Shown here: positions 17,188 to 25,779 of the stretch, piece after piece | Layout of the letters: each line of letters begins with the position of its first letter | How positions within the stretch are numbered: position 1 is the stretch's first letter | Assembly: GCF_000422505.1 (NCBI RefSeq) | Contig: NZ_KE383866.1 | Span: 416,752-480,751 of the forward strand | Reading direction: 5' to 3' | Length of the DNA: 64,000 nt | Source: Paenibacillus pinihumi DSM 23905 = JCM 16419 | GTDB taxonomy: Bacteria; Bacillota; Bacilli; Paenibacillales; Paenibacillaceae | Notes under the pieces: model-generated | What the model was told of the DNA's origin: nothing | The model's input: only the letters and a program-made list of their open reading frames with translations | The model's database searches: none | Position numbers and translations under genes: made by a program

Positions 17188-17745
17188 TTGCAGTCTATTA
17201 ACGAAAGAGTGAGCAAAAATCTGCTGCGCATTCGTAAAGACAGGAAACTAAGCCTGGATCAGACAGCCAAACTGACAGGAGTAAGCAAAGCAATGCTTGG
17301 GCAAATCGAGAGAGGCGAAACGAATCCAACCGTTACCACCCTGTGGAAGATAGCAAATGGCCTGCATTTATCTTTTTCCTCTTTGTTTAAGGAGGACGCG
17401 GCGACGGTTACGATCATATCCAAAAATAATCTTGATGCGATAGCAGAAGGTGGCGGAGGGTATCGGGTATATCCCGTCATTCCGTTTAGTCCCAAGCGCT
17501 CATCTGAAGTGTATAAGCTTGAAATTGATCCGGGCTGCACACATTTTTCAGAGCCGCACCATGCCGGTGTTGAGGAGTTTTTAACTGTCGGGCAGGGTAC
17601 TTTGGACTTGAAGATTGAGAGCGAGGAATATACCATCGGACGGGATGACAGCATTTTGTTTCAAGCGGACCGGCCACATACGTATTATAATCGCGGTACT
17701 GAAATGGTAAAATGTGTGCTCATTATTCATTATCCGACTGCATGA
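17188..17745 (+). CDS. XRE-family regulator with C-terminal cupin
   Basis: A 185-residue regulator. Residues ~9-63 are a Cro/C1-type helix-turn-helix (LSLDQTAKLTGVSKAMLGQI then ERGETNPTVTTLWKIA). Residues ~105-183 are a cupin (HFSEPHHAGVEEFLTVGQGT then DRPHTYYN). The start is TTG at 17188 with GGAGG seven bases upstream. A TATAAT at 17141-17146 fits a promoter. It directly precedes azlCD and most likely represses that exporter in response to an amino acid or related compound. Confidence 0.85.
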   Translation: MQSINERVSKNLLRIRKDRKLSLDQTAKLTGVSKAMLGQIERGETNPTVTTLWKIANGLHLSFSSLFKEDAATVTIISKNNLDAIAEGGGGYRVYPVIPFSPKRSSEVYKLEIDPGCTHFSEPHHAGVEEFLTVGQGTLDLKIESEEYTIGRDDSILFQADRPHTYYNRGTEMVKCVLIIHYPTA

Positions 17746-17788
17746 TACATGTATAACTATCTTTACAGCAAATAGACTGGAGGAGAAC

Positions 17789-18517
17789 ATGCACAATCCT
17801 GTTCCATTAGATAACGAGGCTGTCCGCAGGGACGACAGCTTTCTTCAAGGCGTTAAAGAATGTATTCCGACACTGCTTGGATATTTGAGCATTGGGATAG
17901 CAGTTGGTGTCATTGCCAAAACAGTCGGCTTCAGCATGATGGAGATCTTCCTCATGTCTCTGCTCGTCTATGCAGGCTCGGCCCAATTCATCATTGCCGG
18001 CATGATCGCATCCGGAGGATCAATCACCGCTATTATACTAACCGTCTTTATTGTCAATGTCCGGCATGTGCTATTGAGCGCAGCATTGTCCCCCTACTTC
18101 AAATGGATGACACCAGCGAAGTCCGTGCTCATCGGCTCCCTGATTACAGACGAGACGTTCGGCGTAGCGATCAATAAAGCTGCGAAGCAAAAACAAATTA
18201 GCGAAAGATGGATGCATGGGCTGAATATTACGGCTTACTTGAACTGGATTGCTGCTACCTTGGCAGGAGCATGGCTGGGAGAGTGGATAACGGAGCCTGA
18301 AAGATTCGGACTTGACTTTGCGCTTCCCGCCATGTTCATCGGCTTGCTCGTCCTTCAACTGACAAGCCGCAAAAAAATCGTTAAAGACCTGCTTGTCGTT
18401 GGCTGCACGGTTCTTGTTCTGCTGGCGGCAAGTTATGTCGTATCAGGCAGCATCGCCGTGATGATCGCTACGATAGCGGCGGCTACAGTGGGGATGGTGA
18501 TAGAAAAATGGAAGTGA
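17789..18517 (+). CDS. azlC: AzlC-type branched-chain amino acid exporter, large subunit
   Basis: About 242 residues with several membrane helices. Family marks are LGYLSIGIAVGVIAKTVGFS, LVYAGSAQFIIAGMIASGG and VNVRHVLLSAALSPY, followed by LITDETFGVAINK. AzlC with AzlD exports branched-chain amino acids or analogues such as azaleucine. The ATG at 17789 is chosen because GGAGGAG lies just upstream; a longer frame has no ribosome site. It follows the regulator by 43 bases and overlaps azlD by 10 bases. Confidence 0.85.
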   Translation: MHNPVPLDNEAVRRDDSFLQGVKECIPTLLGYLSIGIAVGVIAKTVGFSMMEIFLMSLLVYAGSAQFIIAGMIASGGSITAIILTVFIVNVRHVLLSAALSPYFKWMTPAKSVLIGSLITDETFGVAINKAAKQKQISERWMHGLNITAYLNWIAATLAGAWLGEWITEPERFGLDFALPAMFIGLLVLQLTSRKKIVKDLLVVGCTVLVLLAASYVVSGSIAVMIATIAAATVGMVIEKWK

Positions 18518-18834
18518 AATGGAATGTGCTGCTGGCCATACTAGGCTCATCCCTGGTAACCTTTTTACCGCGCGTGCTGCCCCTCCTTGTATTCAGCAGA
18601 GTGAACATACCGGATTGGGCCATGCGCTGGTTGAATTATGTGCCTGTAGCCGTGATGTCGGCATTAGTTGCACAAGAATTATTTTTGTCCGATGACAACC
18701 TGGCACTACGGAGCAATTATTTAGAAATCATCGCTTCTGTTCCTACAATCTTGGTAGCGCTGCTCACAAGAAGCTTGCTTGGGACTGTAATTGTGGGCAT
18801 GATTACGATTATGCTGCTGAGATTATATATGTAG
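18508..18834 (+). CDS. azlD: AzlD-type small subunit of the amino acid exporter
   Basis: A 108-residue membrane protein with the AzlD pattern: LGSSLVTFLPRVLPLLVFSR, then WLNYVPVAVMSALVAQELF and a final hydrophobic helix. It is the essential partner of AzlC. It starts inside the last codons of azlC, which implies coupled translation, and is closed by a bidirectional terminator. Confidence 0.85.
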   Translation: MEVKWNVLLAILGSSLVTFLPRVLPLLVFSRVNIPDWAMRWLNYVPVAVMSALVAQELFLSDDNLALRSNYLEIIASVPTILVALLTRSLLGTVIVGMITIMLLRLYM

Positions 18835-18854
18835 ACACTGCACATTTATGCACT

Positions 18855-18883
18855 AGAAGAGAGCTGACACACAGCTCTCTTCT
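18855..18883. terminator. Bidirectional terminator between azlD and the DUF1349 gene
   Basis: A perfect 12-bp inverted repeat AGAAGAGAGCTG / CAGCTCTCTTCT. Convergent genes end on both sides. Confidence 0.85.
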
Positions 18884-18892
18884 TTAATCATG

Positions 18893-19495
18893 CTATTTCA
18901 TTGTTATTTCCCTAAATGCTGCTTTCACGGACTGTTGCTCATTATGGGAGGTAACAGCCAACCCTAAGTAGACCGTTTGCGCTATTTCCATTTCATGACT
19001 CGAGTATTGTTTCCATGTCTCGCCATCTGTGCTGGAATAACTATGAAAGATATTTCCGGACCTTTTTAGTCTTAACCAGGTGTTTGGATAATGAATTGGA
19101 AATTCTGCGTGCTCTGAGCTATAATCATCCGGATATATGGCAAACGATTCCTCCCCCATCTTTTCCCGATACTGAAATTCATAACCGCCGTTATTTTTAT
19201 TCCGGGGGCTATTGTCAGGGAAAACCATGAAGAATACATGCTCACTATCGGCAAGTAAAGATTTGCGGGCCATAATACCTGCTTTCGTATAAAGATCAGC
19301 CATACTAAGGGATTCTAATCTGACGGCTATATCAAAATCATCATGAACCGTTACATAACAAAAATGAAACTGATCTTCAGTCCCCCAGATATCTGCCCCT
19401 CCTGCAATGATATCGTACCCTTCATCAGTCTTTTCAATAGAACCTTCCAAAGCAACGTTACCAATATCTTGGCTTAAAAAGCTTACTTGACCCAT
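18893..19495 (-). CDS. DUF1349 (concanavalin-like) protein
   Basis: A 200-residue cytoplasmic beta-sandwich protein. Hallmarks are YDIIAGGADIWGTEDQFHFC, LTKAGIMAR-like YTKAGIMARKSL, TWLRLKRSGNIFHSYSSTDG and WKQYSSHEMEIAQTVYLGLA. The family resembles laminin-G/glycosidase-associated folds and often sits near sugar genes. No signal peptide. The upstream site is GGGGG five bases before ATG. Exact role unknown. Confidence 0.75.
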   Translation of the reverse strand: MGQVSFLSQDIGNVALEGSIEKTDEGYDIIAGGADIWGTEDQFHFCYVTVHDDFDIAVRLESLSMADLYTKAGIMARKSLLADSEHVFFMVFPDNSPRNKNNGGYEFQYREKMGEESFAIYPDDYSSEHAEFPIHYPNTWLRLKRSGNIFHSYSSTDGETWKQYSSHEMEIAQTVYLGLAVTSHNEQQSVKAAFREITMK

Positions 19496-19527
19496 ATATA
19501 CCCCCGTTAACTGCTACGTATTTTTAT

Positions 19528-20502
19528 TTATGGCAATTTTCTGCCTCTTGAACTTACATAGAGTGAATACCACTCTTCTCTTGTCAGCGTCAGCTTCATC
19601 GCCTCACCACTTTTTTGAATACGGTCCGGCCGGATCGTACCCAAAATCGGTTGAATACTTGCAGGGTGTCTCATCAGCCATGCTAATAGAATGGCTTCTG
19701 CCGATGTCTGCTTTTGCTCGGCCATCTCCTGAACCAGCCGTGCCGTTTCTCGTACAGATTCGGACTCACCATCTATATTTCTTCCCGAAAACAGCCCTTG
19801 TGCCAAAGAAGCCCATGCTTGTATTTGGATATTTTCAAGACGACAGTAATCCAGGGTATCTTCCGGGAAATGAGCATGCATGCGTTCATGATGGTTGACA
19901 AGCACCCCTGTTTCTAACCAGTCAAGTTTAGCCAGACTCATCTCCAATTGGTTGATAATAAAAGGTTCATTAGAATAAGACTGAAGCAATTTGATCTGTG
20001 CTGCGTTCATGTTCGAAACACCGAAGTGGCGAACCTTGCCGGACTCTTTTAATTCACGGATGACTTCGGCAACTTCTTCCGGCTCCATCAGCGGGTCCGG
20101 GCGATGCAGCAGCAAGAAATCAATACATTCTACACCAAGTCTTTTTAAGATTCCATCAACACTGTTGGAAATATAATCAGAGGAAAAATCATATCTTCCC
20201 GGCCTTCCGGGACCTTCCTCAAAACGAATACCGCATTTCGATTGAATGAATATGCTTTCTCTAAGATCTTTGCGTTCCTTTAAAATTTGGCCGAATACGA
20301 TTTCTGCCTTCCCGAAAGTATAAATATCCGCATGATCAAAAAAATTGATCCCGATTGATAATGCTGCATCAACTGCCTCATGGGCTTGTTTGATATCACT
20401 TGCTGTGATCGGGTTCTGATTCCAGCCTCCCCCAAATCCCATACATCCCATAATCATACGGCTTGCGGCTATCCCGCGTTTTTCTAATTGTAAAGGTTTC
20501 AT
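19528..20502 (-). CDS. Aldo/keto reductase (YdhF-like)
   Basis: A 324-residue TIM-barrel NADPH reductase. The catalytic tetrad is visible: Asp and Tyr in INFFDHADIYTFGKAE, Lys in IFIQSKCGIRFE, His in DFLLLHRPDPL. Later GVSNMNAAQIKLL and the cofactor segment LAWLMRHPASIQPILGTIRP are typical. The group reduces small aldehydes and ketones, substrate unspecified. ATG at 20502 has GGAGG upstream; a TTG further up lies within that site. It is upstream of the DUF1349 gene, 32 bases apart, probably one transcript. Confidence 0.85.
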   Translation of the reverse strand: MKPLQLEKRGIAASRMIMGCMGFGGGWNQNPITASDIKQAHEAVDAALSIGINFFDHADIYTFGKAEIVFGQILKERKDLRESIFIQSKCGIRFEEGPGRPGRYDFSSDYISNSVDGILKRLGVECIDFLLLHRPDPLMEPEEVAEVIRELKESGKVRHFGVSNMNAAQIKLLQSYSNEPFIINQLEMSLAKLDWLETGVLVNHHERMHAHFPEDTLDYCRLENIQIQAWASLAQGLFSGRNIDGESESVRETARLVQEMAEQKQTSAEAILLAWLMRHPASIQPILGTIRPDRIQKSGEAMKLTLTREEWYSLYVSSRGRKLP

Positions 20503-20532
20503 TTGACCCTCCAAAATTTGAGTTTTTTTATT

Positions 20533-20748
20533 GGCTCAAAATCGAAATCAGTGGTTGACACGGAACGCTGAAGCAACGCTTCGAGAAAGAGGGGACTTCC
20601 GATCGCTGTTGTTCGCAAATTTCCTGTATTCCTCCCTGTACGTGGTTGAAATCTGCGAACAAAGGCGAACGCTTCGCTTCTTCAGTCTCCCTCTTTCTCT
20701 CCGCTCCAGCTGCTTACAGTGGTCAACCACTGATTCTTAAATTGAGCC
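20533..20748. repeat. Long structured repeat, copy 1
   Basis: A ~216-base imperfect palindrome. Outer arms GGCTCAA...AATCAGTGGTTGAC (20533-20559) pair with GTCAACCACTGATT...TTGAGCC (20722-20748). A middle stem is GAGAAAGAGGG / CCCTCTTTCTC. The core 20596-20614 and 20657-20681 is identical to copy 2 at 23.9 kb. It sits between the importer permease stop and the reductase start. It contains no gene and may act as a terminator or be a MITE-like element. Confidence 0.75.
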
Positions 20749-20773
20749 TTTTCATTCTTGCAACAACTCTTGT

Positions 20774-21610
20774 TTACTTGACTGCTCCTGCCGCAATCCC
20801 TTTAATAATATATTTCTGTGCAATAGAATAGAAAATAATAATAGGCACAATAGTTAACGTTAAGCCGGCCATCGCTTGATTCCAAACAATTGTAAACTCC
20901 CCGAAGAAATAAAAAGTGGATAACTGAATCGTACGCAAGCCTTTTTCAGATAACACGAGTGAAGGCAGCAAGTAATCATTCCATGAGGCAATTACATCGA
21001 GAATCGCGACGGTTACACTAATGCTTTTCAGCAAAGGAAAAATAATTCTCCAAAATACGCCGAATGTATTGCAGCCATCAAGAACAGCTGCTTCCTCCAA
21101 TGCGACAGGGATTGACTTAATGAACCCGTGATACAGGAATACCGCTATACCCGCATGGAAACCAATATTCATGAATATTAATCCCCCATGTGTATTCAGC
21201 ATTGGCAAATGTAAATAGGTACGTATCCAATCCATCACTTGCATAAGCGGCATCATTAAGGTTTGGAACGGAATGAGCATGGTTGCTACAAACAGGAAAA
21301 AAATAATTTTACTCCAGACATTATCGCGACGTACGAGCATCCATGCCATCATAGAAGCAAGCACGATGACAAAAATAACCGTCGCAGTTGTTACATACAG
21401 TGAATTTCCAAGCGCAACAAAGAAATTCATTTTCTTGATCGCTGCTGTATAATATTCAAAGCTGAAGCTGCCTGGCAAAGAGAGAACATTCTCATATAAT
21501 TCAGCACGCGTTTTGAACGAATTCACAATCATGATGTAAATGGGTGACAGAAACAATAACGAGATCATAACGATTAACAAAGAGATGATACCATTTTTAG
21601 CATTATTCAT
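20774..21610 (-). CDS. Carbohydrate ABC importer permease (MalG/CUT1 type)
   Basis: A 278-residue inner-membrane permease with about six helices. The EAA loop that docks the ATPase is ALEEAAVLDGCNTFGVFWRI. It begins MNNAKNGIISLLIVMISLLF. Its ATG overlaps the upstream permease stop by one base (TAATG). Together with the next two genes it forms an importer for an oligosaccharide. No ATPase gene is in the operon, so a shared MsmX-like ATPase is expected. Confidence 0.88.
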   Translation of the reverse strand: MNNAKNGIISLLIVMISLLFLSPIYIMIVNSFKTRAELYENVLSLPGSFSFEYYTAAIKKMNFFVALGNSLYVTTATVIFVIVLASMMAWMLVRRDNVWSKIIFFLFVATMLIPFQTLMMPLMQVMDWIRTYLHLPMLNTHGGLIFMNIGFHAGIAVFLYHGFIKSIPVALEEAAVLDGCNTFGVFWRIIFPLLKSISVTVAILDVIASWNDYLLPSLVLSEKGLRTIQLSTFYFFGEFTIVWNQAMAGLTLTIVPIIIFYSIAQKYIIKGIAAGAVK

Positions 21611-22479
21611 TACATCTGTACCTCTCTTCGCTTGGTAATGACCACTTGAGTAATGGTCACAAGGGCAATAATAACGAAGAACAAAATGGCTTTCGCCTGG
21701 CCGAGCCCATAATTCCCGTAACCGAATATTTCATTAAACACATTCATAGCAAACAATTCCGTATGATGAATTGGACCGCCATTTGTTAAGGACAAATTGA
21801 CATCATAAATTTTGAAGGCACCCGACAACGTTAAAAATAAGCAAATGGTGAACGATGGCATTAGTAACGGAAATACGATTTTGGTCATGCGATGCCATAT
21901 ATTTGCTCCATCTACTTTAGCTGCCTCCATGACTTCTTCAGAAATCCCTTGAATCCCGGCAATATAGATCACCATCGTATAGCCGGCCATCTGCCAAGTA
22001 AAGACAACAACCAGTGCAATTAAGGCAAAGTTTGGATCAATTAGCCAGTTAAAGAAAATGGAGTCTCCTCCCGTTATTTCTCCGATTTGTTTAAATCCAT
22101 CCGTAAAAATAAATCGCCAGATGTATCCCAGAATCAAGCCGCCTATAAGGTTTGGCATAAATAATAGTGTTCGAACGAGATTACTTGTTTTAAACCCGGA
22201 AGTAACAATCAAAGCAAATACCAAACCAAGCAAGTTAACGCTGAATAGTGCAAATAGAGTAAATTTTATTGTATTCCACGCAGATGCAAGAAAACGTTTA
22301 TCCTGCAACAGCGCAGTATAATTGTCAAAACCAACAAATACTTTGGGGTTGCTGGAAATGCCATCCCAATTCACAAAAGAATAGTAAATTCCGATCAGGA
22401 ACGGAACAAGAACAACAATACAAAAGATCAAAAATAGTGGCATAGTGAATATAAAATACCATATTTTTTTATTTGGCAT
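21610..22479 (-). CDS. Carbohydrate ABC importer permease (MalF/CUT1 type)
   Basis: A 289-residue permease with six helices and the EAA loop EEVMEAAKVDGANIWHRMTK. It starts MPNKKIWYFIFTMPLFLIFC and holds SFVNWDGISSNPKVFVGFDN, a classic CUT1 family stretch. It is coupled to the MalG-type gene and separated from the binding-protein gene by 86 bases that contain a hairpin. Confidence 0.88.
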   Translation of the reverse strand: MPNKKIWYFIFTMPLFLIFCIVVLVPFLIGIYYSFVNWDGISSNPKVFVGFDNYTALLQDKRFLASAWNTIKFTLFALFSVNLLGLVFALIVTSGFKTSNLVRTLLFMPNLIGGLILGYIWRFIFTDGFKQIGEITGGDSIFFNWLIDPNFALIALVVVFTWQMAGYTMVIYIAGIQGISEEVMEAAKVDGANIWHRMTKIVFPLLMPSFTICLFLTLSGAFKIYDVNLSLTNGGPIHHTELFAMNVFNEIFGYGNYGLGQAKAILFFVIIALVTITQVVITKRREVQM

Positions 22480-22523
22480 ATGAAACTCCCTTTATCAAGT
22501 TCTACTTAGAAGTGAGAAGGAAA

Positions 22524-22549
22524 GCCTAACATTTTAAAAAAAGTTAGGC
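22524..22549 (-). terminator. Intercistronic hairpin (attenuator-like)
   Basis: On the minus strand GCCTAAC - TTTTTTTAAAAT - GTTAGGC then TTTCC. It lies between the binding-protein and permease genes and could lower permease expression relative to the binding protein. Confidence 0.55.
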
Positions 22550-22565
22550 CTTCGACAATTTCGCA

Positions 22566-23819
22566 TTACTTGGCAGCTTTCGCCCAAACATCCCGCAGCT
22601 TGTCAAGAAATTGGTCTGGTGTCATTGAAGGATTAAGAAAAAATTCAGAAGCTAGCGGAGCAAGATCGTTAATGATGATTCCTTGCGGGAAATAATTCAA
22701 AGCCCGCGGAAGCGTCTTGCCCGATTGGGTTGCATCATAAACTTCCTGTGATAACGGATCTAAGCCGGTTGGTTCAATCGTTGTAACCGCTGGAATAAAA
22801 CCAAAATCTTTAAGAATTGCATTTTTTCCTGTTTCACTGGTGTACAACCATTCGAAGAAAGCATTGGCTGCTGCAATTTTCTCGGGAGATGCTTGTTTAT
22901 TGATAACCCAACCGGACGGGATACCGACTTCCAGCTTGTCGTTGCCCGCGATCGGAAGCGGTGCCATGCCGATATTGAGATCGCCATAATCAGCAAGCAT
23001 GCTGTAACTCCAGTTGCCCTGGTGGACAATGGCTGTTTTGCCCATTGCCAGATCGCCCATTTGTTTATCATAGGTTACTTCAACCGGATTAACAGTGTAA
23101 GCACGAATCGCTTCCATCACTTTGGCGAAATCCCGGAATTCAGGCACTTCCTTTAAGTCTACTTCACCTTTATTTACTTGCTTAATGAAAGCTATAGGAT
23201 CGGCCTGCATGGCAAATGGAGTATTAATAATATGACCAATCAGGAAGTATGCGGTTTGGGACAGACTCAAACCATTAATACCGTCAGCTTTGAACTTTTC
23301 AAGAGCTTTAACAAATGACGCTGTGTCAGTCACAGTTGAGGGATCATATAAATCTTTATTGTATACAAGGCCAAAGCCTTCGATTCCAATTGGAACCCCT
23401 ACAACTTTACCTTCTATTTCCAAAGCCATATTGGGCACAATGTACTTGGCATAAGGCTCATTCGTCATATCATAGAAATAGGATGCAAACTTTTCCGCTT
23501 CAATACCTTGTTGGACAGAAAAAATTGTCGGACCTTCATTTGCTGCCAGCTTGGTTTGCAGTTGTGTAATATAGGAGTCGCCTGCCGAACCCCACACCTC
23601 AACTTCATTTCCTGTTTCTTGTTTATACTTGGAGGCTAAATTCTCAAGTGACTCGGCTATTTCAACTTTACTTTGAAATAAAGAAATTTTAGCCAGCTGC
23701 TTGGCTTTCGTACCACCATTATTTGTTCCTTCATTTGAATTGCTGCCTGTATTGTTGCCACATGCTGAAATGATGAAAAGCACAGCAGTTAGTAGTGCAA
23801 GAAACCATCTATTTTTCAA
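22566..23819 (-). CDS. Sugar-binding lipoprotein of the CUT1 importer
   Basis: A 417-residue family 1 extracellular solute-binding protein. The lipoprotein signal ends LLTAVLFIISAC, followed by an Asn/Gly-rich linker. The mature protein has AKISLFQSKVEIAESLENLA, GEVDLKEVPEF, MGKTAIVHQGNWSYSM and the terminal FLDKLRDVWAKAAK typical of sugar-binding proteins. It captures the sugar outside the membrane. It is first in its operon and downstream of a -10/-35 pair overlapped by a cre-like site; the YesM/YesN system next door is the probable activator. Confidence 0.9.
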   Translation of the reverse strand: MKNRWFLALLTAVLFIISACGNNTGSNSNEGTNNGGTKAKQLAKISLFQSKVEIAESLENLASKYKQETGNEVEVWGSAGDSYITQLQTKLAANEGPTIFSVQQGIEAEKFASYFYDMTNEPYAKYIVPNMALEIEGKVVGVPIGIEGFGLVYNKDLYDPSTVTDTASFVKALEKFKADGINGLSLSQTAYFLIGHIINTPFAMQADPIAFIKQVNKGEVDLKEVPEFRDFAKVMEAIRAYTVNPVEVTYDKQMGDLAMGKTAIVHQGNWSYSMLADYGDLNIGMAPLPIAGNDKLEVGIPSGWVINKQASPEKIAAANAFFEWLYTSETGKNAILKDFGFIPAVTTIEPTGLDPLSQEVYDATQSGKTLPRALNYFPQGIIINDLAPLASEFFLNPSMTPDQFLDKLRDVWAKAAK

Positions 23820-23863
23820 TTTTGCAACCCCCTATTGTGATTATTAATTTCGTTTACAGGTTT

Positions 23864-23892
23864 ATTATATCTATAATCAGATACCGCTTACA
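23864..23892 (-). promoter_or_regulatory. Importer promoter with CcpA cre-like site
   Basis: On the minus strand TGTAAG (23892-23887), 17 bases, TATAAT (23869-23864). TGTAAGCGGTATCT (23892-23879) fits the cre consensus TGNAANCGNWNNCW and covers the -35, implying catabolite repression. Confidence 0.55.
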
Positions 23893-23923
23893 GGTACTGT
23901 ATTCGCCTATATGAGTAATTTTT

Positions 23924-24126
23924 GAATCTATATAAGTTGAACGAATGAATGTCGCGTAGGGCCGCCGTATGAAAGGTTCTTCCGATCGCTGTTGTTCCCG
24001 GATTTCTTGAATGAACGACAGGTAAGGCGGAAATCCGGGAACAAAGGCGAACGCTTCGCTTCTCCAGAATCCTTTCACACTCCGGCTATCCGACCTCCGT
24101 TTCTTTTGTTCAACTTATATAGGTTC
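23924..24126. repeat. Long structured repeat, copy 2
   Basis: A ~203-base imperfect palindrome with outer arms CTATATAAGTTGAAC (23928-23942) and GTTCAACTTATATAG (24108-24122). The core blocks 23979-23997 and 24039-24063 are identical to copy 1 (19 and 25 bases), for example GAACAAAGGCGAACGCTTCG. The outer arms differ from those of copy 1 yet remain fully complementary within this copy. It lies between the importer promoter and the 3' end of the response-regulator gene. Confidence 0.75.
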
Positions 24127-24234
24127 TTATTATATTGAAAAAAATAAAACACATTCAATTCCAAAAAGCTGCATTCATATCTCAGACAGCAGTAGTTTGG
24201 TTCTATATTGAATGTGTTTGGATTATATATTTTT

Positions 24235-25779
24235 TTATTTCTTCCGATAGCCGCTAGGTGTAAAAGCCGTATGCTTTTTAAATACTTTACTAAAATAATT
24301 CAATTCTTCAAAGCCGCTTTCAATCGCAACCTCTTGAATAGACAACTTCGTATGATCAAGCAATGAGCATGCTTTTTCTATTCTTATCCGGGTCAAATAA
24401 TTCATTATTGTGGTGCCATATTCTTCTTTGAACTTCTTCGCCAAATATTGCGGTGAAAAATGGAACAACTCTGCCAGACCCGCTAATGTAATTTCTTCCT
24501 TCATATGATCCATAATATAATTTCTTACCGTAGCAACGGATAAAGCAGGACTTATTTCCAGCCTCCCGTAGTCGATTGATTCCAGCATGTCACTGAAAAT
24601 TTGTTTCAGCTTTGAGGACCATTCATCCAGATTGGATATCCATAGGGGCATCGTCTCATGAAAGCTGCTGCTTTTGAGTTGAAGATAAACCCGTACCAGC
24701 AACAGATTAATTTCCATCGTATAGTGCTGGAGCTCTCTTAGGCTTACAGCCTCAAGCGCAGCCAGTTCCATTTCGAAAGACTCGACCAACCCATGAAGAT
24801 ACAGCTTATTTTTTGTGAGAACTGCTTCTAAAATGACACGCTCCTTGTCTGTAAAAAAGTGCACAACTGCTGGCTTGCAGCCGCTCTTCATATGACCAAA
24901 AACATTACAGTTAAGAATCATCGATTTTTCCTCAATCAAGGCCACTTGAAGCTTGCCGGCGGTCAGTCTCATTTTATAAAAACCAGAAAATGAAGATAAT
25001 CGCAACGTTTTTTTCCATGCTTTCTGTAATTCATTCACAGCCATCTCGATATCAGCAAGCAAATAATCAGAGGTTAAAAATACAATCATAAATTCTTCAT
25101 GCTGAAGGGCATACCAGTTGCCAAGCGGTTCAACCAGGTCTTTAACAATATTTTTCATCGAATAATTAAGCAACTGCTCATCGCGGGCATAATATTGCTT
25201 TACGACAGCGTCTTTATTTCTCGGCAAAAAAGTAACGACATAAAAGCTGTCAGGGTTGATGCCAAGAGCAGCAAGAAAAGCATCCAACTCTTCCTTAGAA
25301 ACCTGTTCTTCTTCTATTAAACGGGAAAAACGTTGCTCCATTACAAGATGATTGACTTCATTCAAGCGAAAATTAGTGCTGCGCTCCTTCAGGCTGACTT
25401 CCTGTTCTTTTTTTATTTGATCACATGCTTTTTGAACTGCTTTGTCCAGATCACTTATTTTAAATGGTTTGAGCAAGTAATCCACACCGTTAGCAATCAG
25501 AGTCGCCCTGGTGTAACTGAACTGCTGATAACCGCTCAGCACAATAACTTTGGATGTCCACCCTTCCTCCCGAAGCTTCTCCAAAAACTCTGTGCCGTCC
25601 ATAATATGCATGTTCATATCGCAAATGATCAACTCCGGGTTGTATTCACGTACGATTTCCAATGCCTCCAACCCGTTCTCGGCCATTAATATTTGATTGA
25701 TTTTATAATTTTGCCATTCAATTGAAAGCTCAATCCCTTCACGTACATGCTCCTCATCATCCACGATTAGTAATTTCAT
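24235..25779 (-). CDS. YesN-type response regulator with AraC output
   Basis: About 514 residues. The receiver domain begins MKLLIVDDEEHVREGIELSI and has the phospho-acceptor region LIICDMNMHIMDG and the KPF switch. A long middle domain follows. The C-terminal AraC pair is LAELFHFSPQYLAKKFKEEY and VAIESGFEELNYFSKVFKKH. ATG at 25779 has GGGGAGG upstream and lies 23 bases inside the kinase gene, so the two are coupled. It most likely activates the neighbouring sugar importer. Confidence 0.88.
   Translation of the reverse strand: MKLLIVDDEEHVREGIELSIEWQNYKINQILMAENGLEALEIVREYNPELIICDMNMHIMDGTEFLEKLREEGWTSKVIVLSGYQQFSYTRATLIANGVDYLLKPFKISDLDKAVQKACDQIKKEQEVSLKERSTNFRLNEVNHLVMEQRFSRLIEEEQVSKEELDAFLAALGINPDSFYVVTFLPRNKDAVVKQYYARDEQLLNYSMKNIVKDLVEPLGNWYALQHEEFMIVFLTSDYLLADIEMAVNELQKAWKKTLRLSSFSGFYKMRLTAGKLQVALIEEKSMILNCNVFGHMKSGCKPAVVHFFTDKERVILEAVLTKNKLYLHGLVESFEMELAALEAVSLRELQHYTMEINLLLVRVYLQLKSSSFHETMPLWISNLDEWSSKLKQIFSDMLESIDYGRLEISPALSVATVRNYIMDHMKEEITLAGLAELFHFSPQYLAKKFKEEYGTTIMNYLTRIRIEKACSLLDHTKLSIQEVAIESGFEELNYFSKVFKKHTAFTPSGYRKK

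Noticed and set aside
20533..24126. The repeat pair considered as IS ends of a composite transposon carrying the importer
   Set aside because: Each copy is itself a complete palindrome, no transposase is present, and the outer arms of the two copies differ.
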